From Turritopsis dohrnii (lineage: Eukaryota > Cnidaria > Hydrozoa > Anthoathecata > Oceaniidae): a stretch of 64,000 bases of DNA. The notes beneath the pieces are model-generated. The model had not been told where the DNA came from, did no database searches, and worked only from the letters and a program-made list of their open reading frames with translations. Position 1 is the stretch's first letter. Each line of letters begins with the position of its first letter. This document shows positions 35,701-44,380 of the stretch, one piece after another. The position numbers and the translations under genes are program-made. Where the stretch lies: the NCBI GenBank assembly GCA_027922465.2, contig BQMF02000066.1, positions 1,148,408 through 1,212,407 on the forward strand, given 5' to 3'.

Positions 35701-36341
35701 AAAATATTCATTTTGAAACTGCGAGATTCTGTTGTTTCTTTGTGTGAAATGTGTCCAAAGGTTCCTAAGATTTTGAAGGAAATAAGATGAAAACAAACAA
35801 AAAACATTGACAAAACAAGTTTTTCCCTTCAAGAAAGACTCAGTGCTTACCTGTTATCATAATTCTTAGGTAGTGGATGTTGATTTTTTCGTAGAGTTTG
35901 GAGTAAAATATCTTCAAAACAAAAAAACACTGGTATCTCTAGTTTTTTTCCCATTAATATTTCATGTATTGTCTTCTCATTTTCATTTCCCTTATGGCTG
36001 GGAAAACTTCATAACTCACAAAAATCGGCTAGTAAGAGCTAGCACCTAAGATACCCATGAAATCCCACAAATTTCTTGCTTTTTCTTCGCTTTCAACAGC
36101 AACTTCCCTGTTATTCTCTCAAAAAAACATGCCATTGAATGTTCCAAAGCCATGCTTTCGGCTAAGGACTTGAAACTGCTTGAATCAGCAATAATAATCG
36201 TATAAATTAAGCCACGAAGCAAAATAGAACTTCGTAGGCGAACCCGTGCAAATTTCCGTCACTTTGACCGCCATATTATTTTTAACGGAAGCAACTCCAG
36301 CGCGTCCGCAAACTTAAATGTCCTCCTTTGAACGAACGTGA

Positions 36342-36420
36342 TGAGTCAGGAAATCCCCTTACTCAGTTCTGTCCACTCGTAAAAAATTCATCAAATGAGT
36401 CAGGGAAATCCCCTGACTCA
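36342..36420. promoter_or_regulatory. AP-1-like / kappaB-like composite sites, two tandem copies
   Basis: The second copy is perfect: TGAGTCA at 36396-36402, GGGAAATCCCC at 36403-36413, TGACTCA at 36414-36420. The first copy (36342-36365) is degenerate in its right half. TGAGTCA is the AP-1/bZIP consensus and GGGRNWYYCC the NF-kappaB consensus. Function is inference. Confidence 0.6.
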
Positions 36421-36462
36421 GTTCTGTCCACTCGTAAAAAATTTCCAAGTTGAAAAAGTTTA

Positions 36463-36471
36463 TATAATAAA
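36463..36471 (+). promoter_or_regulatory. TATAATAAA start-proximal motif, polymerase gene
   Basis: TATAATAAA ends two bases before the ATG at 36474. The same arrangement precedes the repeat-protein ATG at the other end of the element and several internal genes. Confidence 0.6.
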
Positions 36472-36473
36472 GG

Positions 36474-39400
36474 ATGTTGAGTTATTTCAGAAACGCAGTA
36501 TCTAAATTATACAACGCTGTTTCAGCGCCTGTAACGACAACTCGTGATGCACTCGCAGATCGATTGCAGAAGATTCGCGAGTCTATTACTTCTTTATATA
36601 ACAAGACTAAGGAGAGACTAGGGTATGGGCAGTCACCACTGATTTCAGCTGTTGAACGCCAAGCCATGACAGAAGAGGAGGCGAGCATGCCGATGGAAGA
36701 CACCAACAACACAAGTATGAGTGATGATTTTATACCTATGAAGCATAAGCATGCACTACGTAAAACTTTCCGAAGCTTTCGTATAGCTGGTATAGCAAAA
36801 GCTGATGTTGATGGATACTTCACACTAGTGAGAGCAAATGTGGAGAAATTAATGGAAGAGCAGGTTGAGGACATGGGGTCTGCTAAAGTACAACTTTCTC
36901 TATGGATCATGTGGAAGAAGCGAGAGAAGCTTTTAATTCAACTTGAAGATGATGATCTAGAAGGAGAAGATGTTACAAAAGGAGATAAATATGGATATAT
37001 AAGGATAAACAAAGCTTTTAACAGCTTAATGATGAGAGTGTTCCAAGGTAGTGACATGAAAGAGATATTGGATGAGATGTTTGCATATATCAAAACCCAA
37101 GTAGAGCATCCTGCATTACCAGAAAGCGGCTTCACCATCGATCACATCATGCACCTGCTGGACGTAGACTTTCACGAGCTGCAGCTGATGAGAGGATCTT
37201 CATACATCAAACTACCATCCTGGATAGCGTCGAAAAAGGCAATCATCAACCCTGAAAACGATGATGAAGAATGCTTCAAGTGGGCTGTAATAGCAGCACT
37301 ACATCATGAAGAGATCACTAGTCTTTCAGAACGGATATCTAACCTAAAAAAGTATGATAATGAGTACAACTGGGATGGTTTGGAATTTCCTGTAGCAATA
37401 GACAAGATAGGAAAGTTCGAGAAGAATAATCCTAACATTGGGGTGAACGTACTATATATCGAAGAAAAGTCTACAAAGAGGAGGATCAACACCACACGAG
37501 AATCTAATCGTAACATAAGCGCAAAGAAGCAAGTCAATCTGTTGATGGTATGTGATGGAGAGAAAAATCACTATACAGCCATCAAGAATCTGTCAAGGTT
37601 GTTGGGTCAAGAAAACACAAATCACAAATGTGCACAGCACTTTTGCATCAACTGTCTAAATGGTTTTCACAATGTAGAGTCACGAGACAAGCTCTGGCAA
37701 TGAACAAGTTAGAGTGGAGATGCCTGGAGAGAAGGAAAAATGGTTGTATTATAACAATGGAGAGATGCAGTTCAGAGTACCTTTTGCTATCTATGCAGAT
37801 TTCGAGAGTCTTTTAGTACCTATGAAGGAAGATGGGAGAGAGAAGAACACAAAAACACTATCGAAGCATATACCTTCAGGATGGTGTACGTACAGCAAGT
37901 TTGCGTATGGAGATGTGCAAGATCCTCTAAAAGTATACAGAGGTGAAGATTGTGTAAAGAAGTTTGTGGATCATCTGGAAGATGAAGTTAAGCGGTTGTA
38001 TGCGACATTTCCAGAGCAGTCGATGATAGAACTGACGGATGTTCAGAAGCGTGATCATTGGGATACAGAAACTTGTCACATTTGTATGCTGCCATTTTCA
38101 GATCCTCAAAATCGCAAAGTCAGAGATCACTGTCACTATACAGGTTTATATCGAGGTGCCGCACATAACAATTGCAACCTAAGATACAAGATCCCACATC
38201 ATATCCCTATCATCTTTCACAACTTAAGTGGCTATGATGCACACCTCTTCATTAGAGAACTGGGGGAAAAGTACAACATGGAAGATATAGGATGCATCGC
38301 GGAAAATAGGGAAAAGTATATATCCTTCCATGTCAAAATAGCAATACCACTTGCTGGTGTTTTCAACTCTGATGGTGCACAAGTGTACAAGAAGATCGAG
38401 CTGAGATTCATTGACAGCTGTAGATTCATGGCATCAAGTTTGGATAAATTGTCCTCTAATCTTAGCGATGAGCAGTGCAGAAATCTTCGATGGTTTTACA
38501 AGGAAGATAGCATCTTTCAGTTGATGCGCCGCAAAGGTGTATATCCATATGAGTATATGGATAGTTGGGAAAAGCTTGCTGAGAGAGAGCTACCTCCAAA
38601 AGAAGCCTTTTACAGCAAGCTGAACATGTGTGGTATAAGTGACACAGACTACGAACATGCACAACAGGTGTGGAGAAGAGTGTCTCCAAAAGGAGACGTG
38701 ACAACACTTGGAGATTACCACGATGTGTACTTGGCAACGGACGTTCTACTGTTAGCAGATGTGTTTGAAACGTTTCGGGATACATGCTTGCATCACTACC
38801 AATTGGATCCACTCCATTTCTACACAGCACCCGGTTTGGCGTGGAAAGCAGCCTTGAAGTATACCCGAATAGAGTTAGAACTGCTCACAGACATAGACAT
38901 GCTGTTAATGTTCGAGAGAGGTATACGAGGAGGTATAACACAAGCTGTACATCGCTATGTAAAAGCAAACAATAAGTATATGGATGATCAATATGATCCG
39001 AAGGAGGAATCCTCATATGTAATGTACCTTGACGCAAACAACCTTTACGGTTGGGCTATGGCATCAGACTTGCCAACACATGGATTTAGATGGGTAAAAA
39101 ATGTTGAGAAGTTCACCCCTGAAGGTATTGCGAAGTTAGTTAAGAAGAATGAGTATGGCTATCTGCTGGAGGTGGATATCGAGTATCCAAAGAGGCTACA
39201 TGATGCTCATAATAGTTTACCATTTCTACCTGAGAGAATGACGCTTGCAAAGGTGGAAAAACTCGTACCAAATCTCCACAACAAGCATGAGTATGTCATA
39301 GATATAAGAGCGCTACATCAAGCGTTGACTCATGGCTTAGTTCTGAAGAAAGTCCACCGAGTCATCAGGTATCATCAGGTTGCCTGGCTCAAGCCTTACA

Positions 39401-40222
39401 TAAACTTAAACACAAGACTGAGAAAAGAATCAAAGAACGACTTCGAAAAAGACTTTTTCAAGCTTATGAACAATAGCGTGTTTGGTAAGACGATGGAGAA
39501 TATACGGAACCATCGCAATATGAAGTTAGTTACGAGCGAAAAGAAGTATAAGTACGTCATGAAACCTAACTTTAAAAGTGGAGTTCGCTTTAGCGCAAAC
39601 TTGATGGGTGTGGAGATGGGTAAGACAAGTATCAAGATGATGAAGCCTGTAGACATAGGTCAGGCTATACTTAATATGAGTAAGATGTTAATGTATGAAT
39701 TCCACTATGACTACATGCAGCCGAAATATGGCAGTAACCTGCAACTCTGCTATATGGACACTGACAGCTTCGTGTACCACATCAAGACGGAAGATTTCTA
39801 TCGAGATATAGCTGAAGATGTAGAAAAGAGACACGAGTAATTATTCAGAGAAAGACAGATTATACACATTAAAGAATGAGAAGGTTATTGGTCTGATGAA
39901 GGACGAACTTGGTGGTAAGATCATGACGGAGTTTGTGGCTTTACGAGCTAAACTCTATGCATACAAGACGCTAGAGAAGGAAGACAAGCGATGCAAAGGC
40001 ATGAAAAAGTGTGTGGTTAAAAAATCCATTACATTCGAAGATTATAAGAAGTGTCTAGAAGATGGAGGAAATCTATATAGAGAAATGGTAGTGCTTCAAA
40101 ATAAGAAGCATCAAATGTATACACAAAAAGTGAACAAGATTGCTTTGAACAGAGACGATGATAAACGCATCATACAGACAGATTTGATCACAACGCGTGC
40201 TCGAGGATTCATAAATTCATAA
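36474..40222 (+). pseudogene. Protein-primed DNA polymerase B (Polinton), two frameshifts
   Basis: Polinton PolB replicates the element from a protein primer. The ORF starts MLSYFRNAVSKLYN, in the TIR. Exonuclease motifs are present: YADFESLL (about 37790), FHNLSGYDAH (about 38217) and YLATDVLLLADVFE (about 38730). A Cys/His cluster (CHIC...RDHCHYTG...HNNCNLRY) lies at 38070-38190. Polymerase motifs are YLDANNLYGWAMA (A, about 39025), NNSVFGKTMEN (B, about 39466) and CYMDTDSFVY (C, about 39748), all with catalytic residues. A frame change at about 37680-37700 ends the first 409 codons at 37703. A second near 39830 gives a stop at 39840, and the C-terminal frame runs on to 40222. The chain is therefore broken into three frames and cannot make one polymerase. 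Confidence 0.93.
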
Positions 40223-40246
40223 GATTCATGCTGAATAGTGAGTAAT

Positions 40247-40269
40247 TCATGAGAAGTTTTTTCTCATGA
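40247..40269 (+). terminator. Hairpin after the polymerase gene
   Basis: TCATGAGAA, loop GTTTT, TTCTCATGA: a perfect 9-bp stem about 25 bases after the stop. It belongs to a set of hairpins at gene ends in this element. A role in 3'-end formation is inference. Confidence 0.5.
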
Positions 40270-40341
40270 TCTCATGACGCAAATGAGGTGAAATTGTACG
40301 CTTGAGTGATTTTAAGCTATCATAAATAAGCTGAAATCATG

Positions 40342-40760
40342 TTTTATTAATGTGATGTGTAGTGTGGTGGTTACAACGTAAAACTTGTAATCTTGAGATC
40401 GCTAGTTCGATCCCCACTCGGTCTCTCATGTCCTGGTTGAAAAACTTGCATGAGTGCGCACTTCCCCGCAGTTGCGTTGGATATATCGCGGTTTGGGTAG
40501 ACTTCGGTCTGGGTGATTAATCACTGTCAGGTTTCACTGGTCCACAGAGACATTCAGGTTACTGTCAAATCGATCGAAATTCAACATAAACGTCAGGGCT
40601 TGAAGGTGTTAGCATGAACCTAAACTACTATCACATGTGGCTGTCGGTACAAAAACCTAAGGGTTCTCTAAAATAGAGTTTTCTAAAATTATCAAATTTT
40701 TCCGAGAGACACCACAAGCAGACATTGAAGTCTAAATGAATGGTATGAAACTTAAGAGCG
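40342..40760 (+). repeat. tRNA-derived SINE-like insertion
   Basis: A tRNA-like head has an A-box-like TGTGGTGGTTA (about 40365), an anticodon-like loop CTTGTAA (TGT, threonine-type) and B-box AGTTCGATCCC at 40404-40414. The sequence continues without coding into the body. The element's other genes are closely packed, so this 0.7-kb gap looks like an insertion. The borders are not determined. Confidence 0.5.
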
Positions 40761-40773
40761 GAATAATTTGAAA

Positions 40774-40873
40774 TTGTGGTGAACAGGCGACAGAGTCTGC
40801 CGGAAAGGGAAAGTCTAGTGGAGCGGCTAGATTGGAACTGGATGGTGCCGTCCGCTCCCGGTATTCACCACAA
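40774..40873 (+). other. Strongly structured RNA-like segment
   Basis: TTGTGGTGAA (40774-40783) pairs perfectly with TTCACCACAA (40864-40873). Inside, GGCGAC-AGA-GTCTGCC forms a hairpin with one bulge, and GGAGCGG (40820-40826) pairs with CCGCTCC (40852-40858). This is a three-way-junction-like fold between the SINE and the next gene. No known ribozyme core (for example hammerhead CTGATGA) is present. Confidence 0.4.
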
Positions 40874-40942
40874 AATGTGCTAAAAGTTGTCGGGAAAAAC
40901 TGTGACTAAATGTAATACACTCGAGCAGAACATGAACGTCCA

Positions 40943-40951
40943 TATAATAAA
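40943..40951 (+). promoter_or_regulatory. TATAATAAA motif ahead of the small-gene cluster
   Basis: TATAATAAA 11 bases before the ATG at 40963. It heads a run of co-directional genes ending with the integrase. Confidence 0.5.
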
Positions 40952-40962
40952 TAAATCTAGTC

Positions 40963-41526
40963 ATGAATATCGATGGATCTCTAGACGTAGTTAGTACTCC
41001 AGTAGAAGCGCAGAAAAGAGCAGAACTTATACGTGCTGTACAAAGTGGTCAACATCTTGGCGGTAAAAGACCTTGGACAGTTGAAAGAGTGAATAAGTTG
41101 CAAGACAAGACCATTGAAAAGCTATACAAAACATACACGGAGGGGAACGAGTTCCAGCAAGAAACGCCTGATTTCAACGCTCTGATATGTAATTTGGTAG
41201 GTGTGAGATATGTTTCAAAGATGATGAAGGAGATCAACGGAAATCCACTCATCACTAATTCCATCACGAGTTATATGGCGGCATCTATACCTGGCGTTTC
41301 ACCTATGGATGTGATAGGGTCTACTATCTACTCAAATTGTAAAACTTTTCTCGGTCCTTTGGCGCTGTTTGCGATCATTTTTAGCAATCTTGATTGGATT
41401 AAGTACGCAAAAATCGCTGAAGAGCGTCAAATAAATGAGCGAAGACGAGAAGAAGATAGTAAAATCGAAGGACCCTGGGAGAGTCGCGAGCGGGAAGAAG
41501 CTAGCAGAGTGGAACCGAAAGAATAA
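40963..41526 (+). CDS. Polinton hypothetical membrane protein (187 aa)
   Basis: I do not recognise this family. The N-terminal half is soluble and basic (GGKRPWTVERVNKLQDKTIE). One hydrophobic helix, FLGPLALFAIIFSNLDWI, lies at about 130-147. The C-terminus is a highly charged E/R-rich tail. It is the first of five tightly packed plus-strand genes leading into the integrase; its 3' end overlaps the next ORF by 92 bases in another frame. Its position with capsid-era genes suggests a virion or membrane role, but nothing in it proves this. Confidence 0.75.
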   Translation: MNIDGSLDVVSTPVEAQKRAELIRAVQSGQHLGGKRPWTVERVNKLQDKTIEKLYKTYTEGNEFQQETPDFNALICNLVGVRYVSKMMKEINGNPLITNSITSYMAASIPGVSPMDVIGSTIYSNCKTFLGPLALFAIIFSNLDWIKYAKIAEERQINERRREEDSKIEGPWESREREEASRVEPKE

Positions 41527-41776
41527 AAAGAACTTAGAAGTACCTACGCAAGTACCTACACAAGTACCTAGTCAAGTACCTACGCAAGTACCTACACAAG
41601 TACCTACGCAAGTACCTACTAAGACGTATATGATTGGAGGAGCTGGTGGTGCAATAGCTGTTTTAGCTGTGGGGTTGTTAGTCTGCTACTTCTACACACG
41701 ATCTTCTACTAAGCCTTCCGCTGACACTGGCTCAAAGGTGCAAGCACAAAAACAAGATCATTTTTGCTTAATATAA
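41435..41776 (+). CDS. Small single-pass membrane protein with VPTQ repeats
   Basis: 113 residues. The basic N-terminus (GKKLAEWNRKNKKN) resembles a nucleic-acid-binding tail. Seven tandem VPTQ-type tetrapeptides at 36-63 are encoded by a 12-bp repeat (about 41541-41620). A transmembrane helix follows (GGAGGAIAVLAVGLLVCYFY, about 68-88) and then a short polar tail. The start ATG is embedded in ATAAATG, the start motif of this element. Repeat number is likely to vary between copies. Function unknown. Confidence 0.7.
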   Translation: MSEDEKKIVKSKDPGRVASGKKLAEWNRKNKKNLEVPTQVPTQVPSQVPTQVPTQVPTQVPTKTYMIGGAGGAIAVLAVGLLVCYFYTRSSTKPSADTGSKVQAQKQDHFCLI

Positions 41777-41998
41777 ATGGAGAAAGAATTCATGGATAGC
41801 ATGTGGCAGACGGCACGTTTACTAGGCTACACCAGCTTGTACGCGTACGCTGGAAAGAAATTCTTCAGTGTAGGAGCTCCATCCGCAAAGCTAGATTTAG
41901 CTGATGTGGGAAAGCTTGGACTATACCTTGAGATGGCAATTTTGTCAGATGATTACGCACTGAAGCAAGGGTGGTACAAGGATAAAATTTCGGTTTAG
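41777..41998 (+). CDS. Small hypothetical Polinton protein (73 aa)
   Basis: The ATG follows directly on the upstream stop (TAA then ATG), within ATATAAATG. The protein is short and moderately hydrophobic near ARLLGYTSLYAYAGKKFF, with no recognised domain. It is placed in the same transcription direction as both neighbours, with 4 bases before the next start. Spacing and start motif, rather than sequence similarity, support it as a real gene. Confidence 0.6.
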   Translation: MEKEFMDSMWQTARLLGYTSLYAYAGKKFFSVGAPSAKLDLADVGKLGLYLEMAILSDDYALKQGWYKDKISV

Positions 41999-42002
41999 AT
42001 AA

Positions 42003-42413
42003 ATGGTTAGCATCTTAATAGGAGGCGCAGTAAGTGCAGCACTATTCACGTTTGGCAACTATGCAGAGAGGGCTCTCTCTGGTGATGAGGAAGCAGCAGC
42101 AGATCGAGAAGAACGTGCTATGGCAGCCGAAAAAACGAGACAAGCACAAATGGAATGGGATCGAGAGCGCGCGACACGCCTTGACTTTATCAACAACAGA
42201 CTTCGACAAGAAAATAACGCCTCTGCGTACATCTCTGATCTTGATCGAGGTATGCACGAGTACTACGAGGCAACACAACAGCGTCTCCCACCTTTACCCC
42301 CTAGGCCTGAATTAACGGATTTTTATAACCCTTCTGAAGCTCAAAAGACTGGTGAATTGGTATCGATCGCTGGAACTCTAGGTATTGTTGGATTTCTGCT
42401 CTACCGTATGTAA
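42003..42413 (+). CDS. Polinton hypothetical protein with terminal hydrophobic segments (136 aa)
   Basis: An N-terminal hydrophobic stretch (SILIGGAVSAALFTFGNY) and a C-terminal one (LVSIAGTLGIVGFLLYRM) flank a charged, alpha-helical, probably coiled-coil centre (AADREERAMAAEKTRQAQME). A proline-rich PPLPPRPELTDFY linker follows the centre. The ATG lies in GATAAATGG four bases after the previous stop. No family is recognised. The two-anchor layout suggests a membrane-associated virion component (inference). Confidence 0.7.
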   Translation: MVSILIGGAVSAALFTFGNYAERALSGDEEAAADREERAMAAEKTRQAQMEWDRERATRLDFINNRLRQENNASAYISDLDRGMHEYYEATQQRLPPLPPRPELTDFYNPSEAQKTGELVSIAGTLGIVGFLLYRM

Positions 42414-42416
42414 TAA

Positions 42417-43397
42417 ATGACTGAAACGTTGCGTGACATCTACTACAAACCAGAGAATCTGTGGAAAGGGAAGAAAGCCATTCAAGAGCTTCAGAAGGCT
42501 GCTGGAGTTACTAGGAAACAAGTGTTGGAGTGGCTAACTCATCAAGCTTTATATCAGATACATCTACCAAGGCCTAAGCACATCGACTATCCTCACTTTT
42601 ACGTGACCAAGGTGAACAAGATCCACCAGGCCGATCTTTTGTATCTTCCTCATGACAAAGTCTATCAGAATACGTACAAGTACGCTTTGAATGTGATCGA
42701 TATTGCTTCAGGGTATAAAGCGAGTAGACCTCTGAGAACGAAGAAGGCGAGCGACGTTGCAGAGATGTTTGCTGACATTTACAAAAAGGGTCCACTAAAG
42801 TGGCCTGAGAAGCTCCATGTAGATAACGGATCAGAGTTTAAGTCGGAAACAGCCAAGGTCTTCCAGAAGCACGATGTCGAGGTGGTGAGAACTACAACAA
42901 AGCATAACCACAGAAAGCAAGCCTTTGTGGAAAACTTTAACAAACTCCTCGCGGAGAAACTTTTCCCTATACAAGATGCGCAGGAGTTGGAAGATCCAGA
43001 GAAAAACAGTACCACTTGGGTGAAACACTACCAGAAAAGTGTGAGTCAACTGAACAACAATGTTCTTGCCAGAACCGGCATGAAACCCTCAAAGGCGATT
43101 TAACTGGAGGAAGTTCCGTTAAAAGTTGGGTTTTACCCGAAGGAAGAAACTTTACCTGAAGCGGGATTATACCGCTATTTGCTAGCGCCGGGTGAGGAAC
43201 ATGACGGCATAAAACGACGCGCAACAGACAACAACTGGAGTCGGAAAACGTATCGGGTCGATAAGATATTGCAATACCAAGGTCAGCGTGTTTTGTACTA
43301 CCTAGAAGATGGGCCGGAGAGATCTTTTGTACGTGAAGAACTTATGCTTATTCCTGAGGATACGGAAGTACCTCCAGAATACGTAAAAAAGTGGTAG
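42417..43397 (+). pseudogene. Polinton DDE integrase, one internal stop
   Basis: Retroviral-type integrase catalysing insertion of the element. The catalytic triad is D73 (HQADLL), D136 (HVDNGSEF) and E172 (AFVENFN), with exactly 35 residues between D136 and E172, the canonical DD35E spacing. An N-terminal helical region with QVLEWLTHQ precedes it. A C-terminal SH3/chromo-like segment (YRVDKILQYQGQRVLYYLED) lies after a TAA at 43101-43103 that interrupts an otherwise continuous frame to 43397. The triad is upstream of the stop, but the C-terminal DNA-binding part would be lost. The ATG is in TAATAAATG, directly after the preceding gene. Confidence 0.93.
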
Positions 43398-43433
43398 TCT
43401 CATAAATATTTCAAAGTTGGAGTTTTTGTTGCA

Positions 43434-43442
43434 TATAATAAA
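43434..43442 (+). promoter_or_regulatory. TATAATAAA start-proximal motif
   Basis: TATAATAAA one base before the ATG at 43444. This favours that ATG over the upstream in-frame ATG at 43417. Confidence 0.55.
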
Positions 43443-43443
43443 G

Positions 43444-44031
43444 ATGTTGCGTTTTGGACAAATCGAAGTTTCACGGAATGACTTTAACTCTAGTGCAGAA
43501 CTTACCGACATTTACACTATCGACATGTCAAAGATCACTATAGCAGAACCTATCGTAGCAAACAAGAACGACTTGAGGTACTACATCGGGTATGAGAAGG
43601 AAGCGAGTAAAATTGTTCCTCTCTTGATCAAGACCCCAAAGAATTGCCACTCTTCAGGGGTATCGAGGTATAACGAGACATCTGCCTGGAAGATGGGATT
43701 CAACGTGTTGGATGATAAAGCTTGGTGTGATGCCTACAACGCGATTGCTGATCGTGTGCAAGAGCTTCTCTTCAAGACCTTGACAGGTACTGTGATAAGT
43801 ACTGCAGGCTGGATCAACCCAAAGCTCATCTCCTGGGATGGTAACATCAAAACAAAGTTTATAAACGATTCACCGCCGTTCAACAAATCCTGCAAGGCCA
43901 CTGGTGTGTTGAAGATCGGAAGCGTGTACACACAGACCCATCACAACCACTACCTCCAAGTCCATCTGAAAGAGTGCAAGTACCATGAAACAGATATGCG
44001 TGAGAGCCTTCTCAGTGATGACGATGAGTAG
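43444..44031 (+). CDS. Polinton conserved-type protein with acidic tail, possible ssDNA-binding protein
   Basis: 195 residues starting MLRFGQIEVS. It looks like a beta-rich soluble protein (YYIGYEKEASKIVPLLIKTP; TGVLKIGSVYTQTHHNHYLQ) with no membrane segment. It ends in an acidic tail, SLLSDDDE. Acidic C-termini are typical of phage and viral ssDNA-binding proteins such as T4 gp32, and a protein-primed replication system needs one. This assignment is inference only, because I see no diagnostic motif. The gene stands between the integrase and a SAP-like gene, and a perfect hairpin follows its stop. Confidence 0.7.
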   Translation: MLRFGQIEVSRNDFNSSAELTDIYTIDMSKITIAEPIVANKNDLRYYIGYEKEASKIVPLLIKTPKNCHSSGVSRYNETSAWKMGFNVLDDKAWCDAYNAIADRVQELLFKTLTGTVISTAGWINPKLISWDGNIKTKFINDSPPFNKSCKATGVLKIGSVYTQTHHNHYLQVHLKECKYHETDMRESLLSDDDE

Positions 44032-44034
44032 AGA

Positions 44035-44062
44035 CTTCAAAGTTAATGTTGTAACTTTGAAG
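44035..44062 (+). terminator. Perfect 11-bp hairpin after the acidic-tail gene
   Basis: CTTCAAAGTTA, six-base loop, TAACTTTGAAG, beginning four bases after the TAG. It overlaps the leader of the next gene. Confidence 0.6.
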
Positions 44063-44065
44063 AAA

Positions 44066-44380
44066 ATGGCAACACTGAAACAACTAAGGCTGAAAGCGAA
44101 AGAAGAAGGTCTTCGAGGGTATTCTACGATGAACCTAAATGAACTTAGGAGGGTCTTGAGTGGTGAAATAAGATACAAGCGGAACCAGCGCTCTATAGGA
44201 GTGCAGACAGAGTTCCCCGAGTGTCACGAATGTGCACTGAATAGACTTTTTTGTAATCTCTCGAAGAAAGCGTTTGTCAAAAGACAAATTTATACATCGC
44301 CAGCAGGTGAGGAGACTGATGTTGAAACCGGAGAGATCGTAGGCTATGAGGTTGACTGTACCAGGCATTACTTCAAGTAA
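44066..44380 (+). CDS. SAP/HeH-like small DNA-binding protein
   Basis: The ATG at 44066 opens MATLKQLRLKAKEEGLRGYS followed by TMNLNELRRVLSG, a helix-extended loop-helix pattern (L-x-x-L-R-x-x-A-x-x-x-G-L-x-G-Y-x-x-x-x-K/N-x-x-L) typical of SAP/HeH DNA-binding motifs. A cysteine cluster (CHECALNRLFCNLSKK) follows, and the protein ends CTRHYFK. The frame is open further upstream to 43985, but that part overlaps the preceding gene and hairpin, so the shorter start is preferred. Its stop overlaps the 3' end of the minus-strand innexin-like gene. It may bind element DNA; no direct evidence. Confidence 0.65.
   Translation: MATLKQLRLKAKEEGLRGYSTMNLNELRRVLSGEIRYKRNQRSIGVQTEFPECHECALNRLFCNLSKKAFVKRQIYTSPAGEETDVETGEIVGYEVDCTRHYFK

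Larger units (their letters stand above)
32501..36340 (+). mobile_element. DNA transposon nested in the left TIR (Chapaev/N-RAG-like relic)
   Basis: The ends CACGTTCGTTCAA and its exact complement TTGAACGAACGTG are perfect 13-bp TIRs, with 'gacatttaa' similarity continuing inward. ATGA is duplicated on both sides (32497-32500 and 36341-36344), splitting what is one uninterrupted sequence in the right TIR. A four-base duplication with CAC ends fits the Chapaev branch of CMC transposons (inference). The interior holds remains of a protein like the RAG1 N-terminal region, a C-terminal transposase remnant at about 35490-35700 and two nested MITEs. Confidence 0.85.
36341..36645 (+). repeat. Polinton left TIR, inner part, running into coding sequence
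   Basis: Continues the inverted match to the right TIR (52975-53131). A 54-bp unit is duplicated here but single at the right. Each unit holds an AP-1-like/kappaB-like palindrome. The match passes the ATG at 36474 and resumes within codons up to about 36645, so the first coding segment belongs to the TIR. Confidence 0.85.

Noticed and set aside
40342..40420. A functional tRNA-Thr gene
   Set aside because: The anticodon-like loop and B box are present, but acceptor-stem pairing is not evident and the sequence runs into SINE-like body. It fits a tRNA-derived repeat better.
40774..40873. Hammerhead or HDV-like ribozyme
   Set aside because: The fold is strong, but no CTGATGA/GAAA hammerhead core or HDV-type double pseudoknot could be recognised.
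42042..43224. Minus-strand ORFs across the small-protein and integrase genes
   Set aside because: They are shadows of the plus-strand genes, without domains or start motifs.
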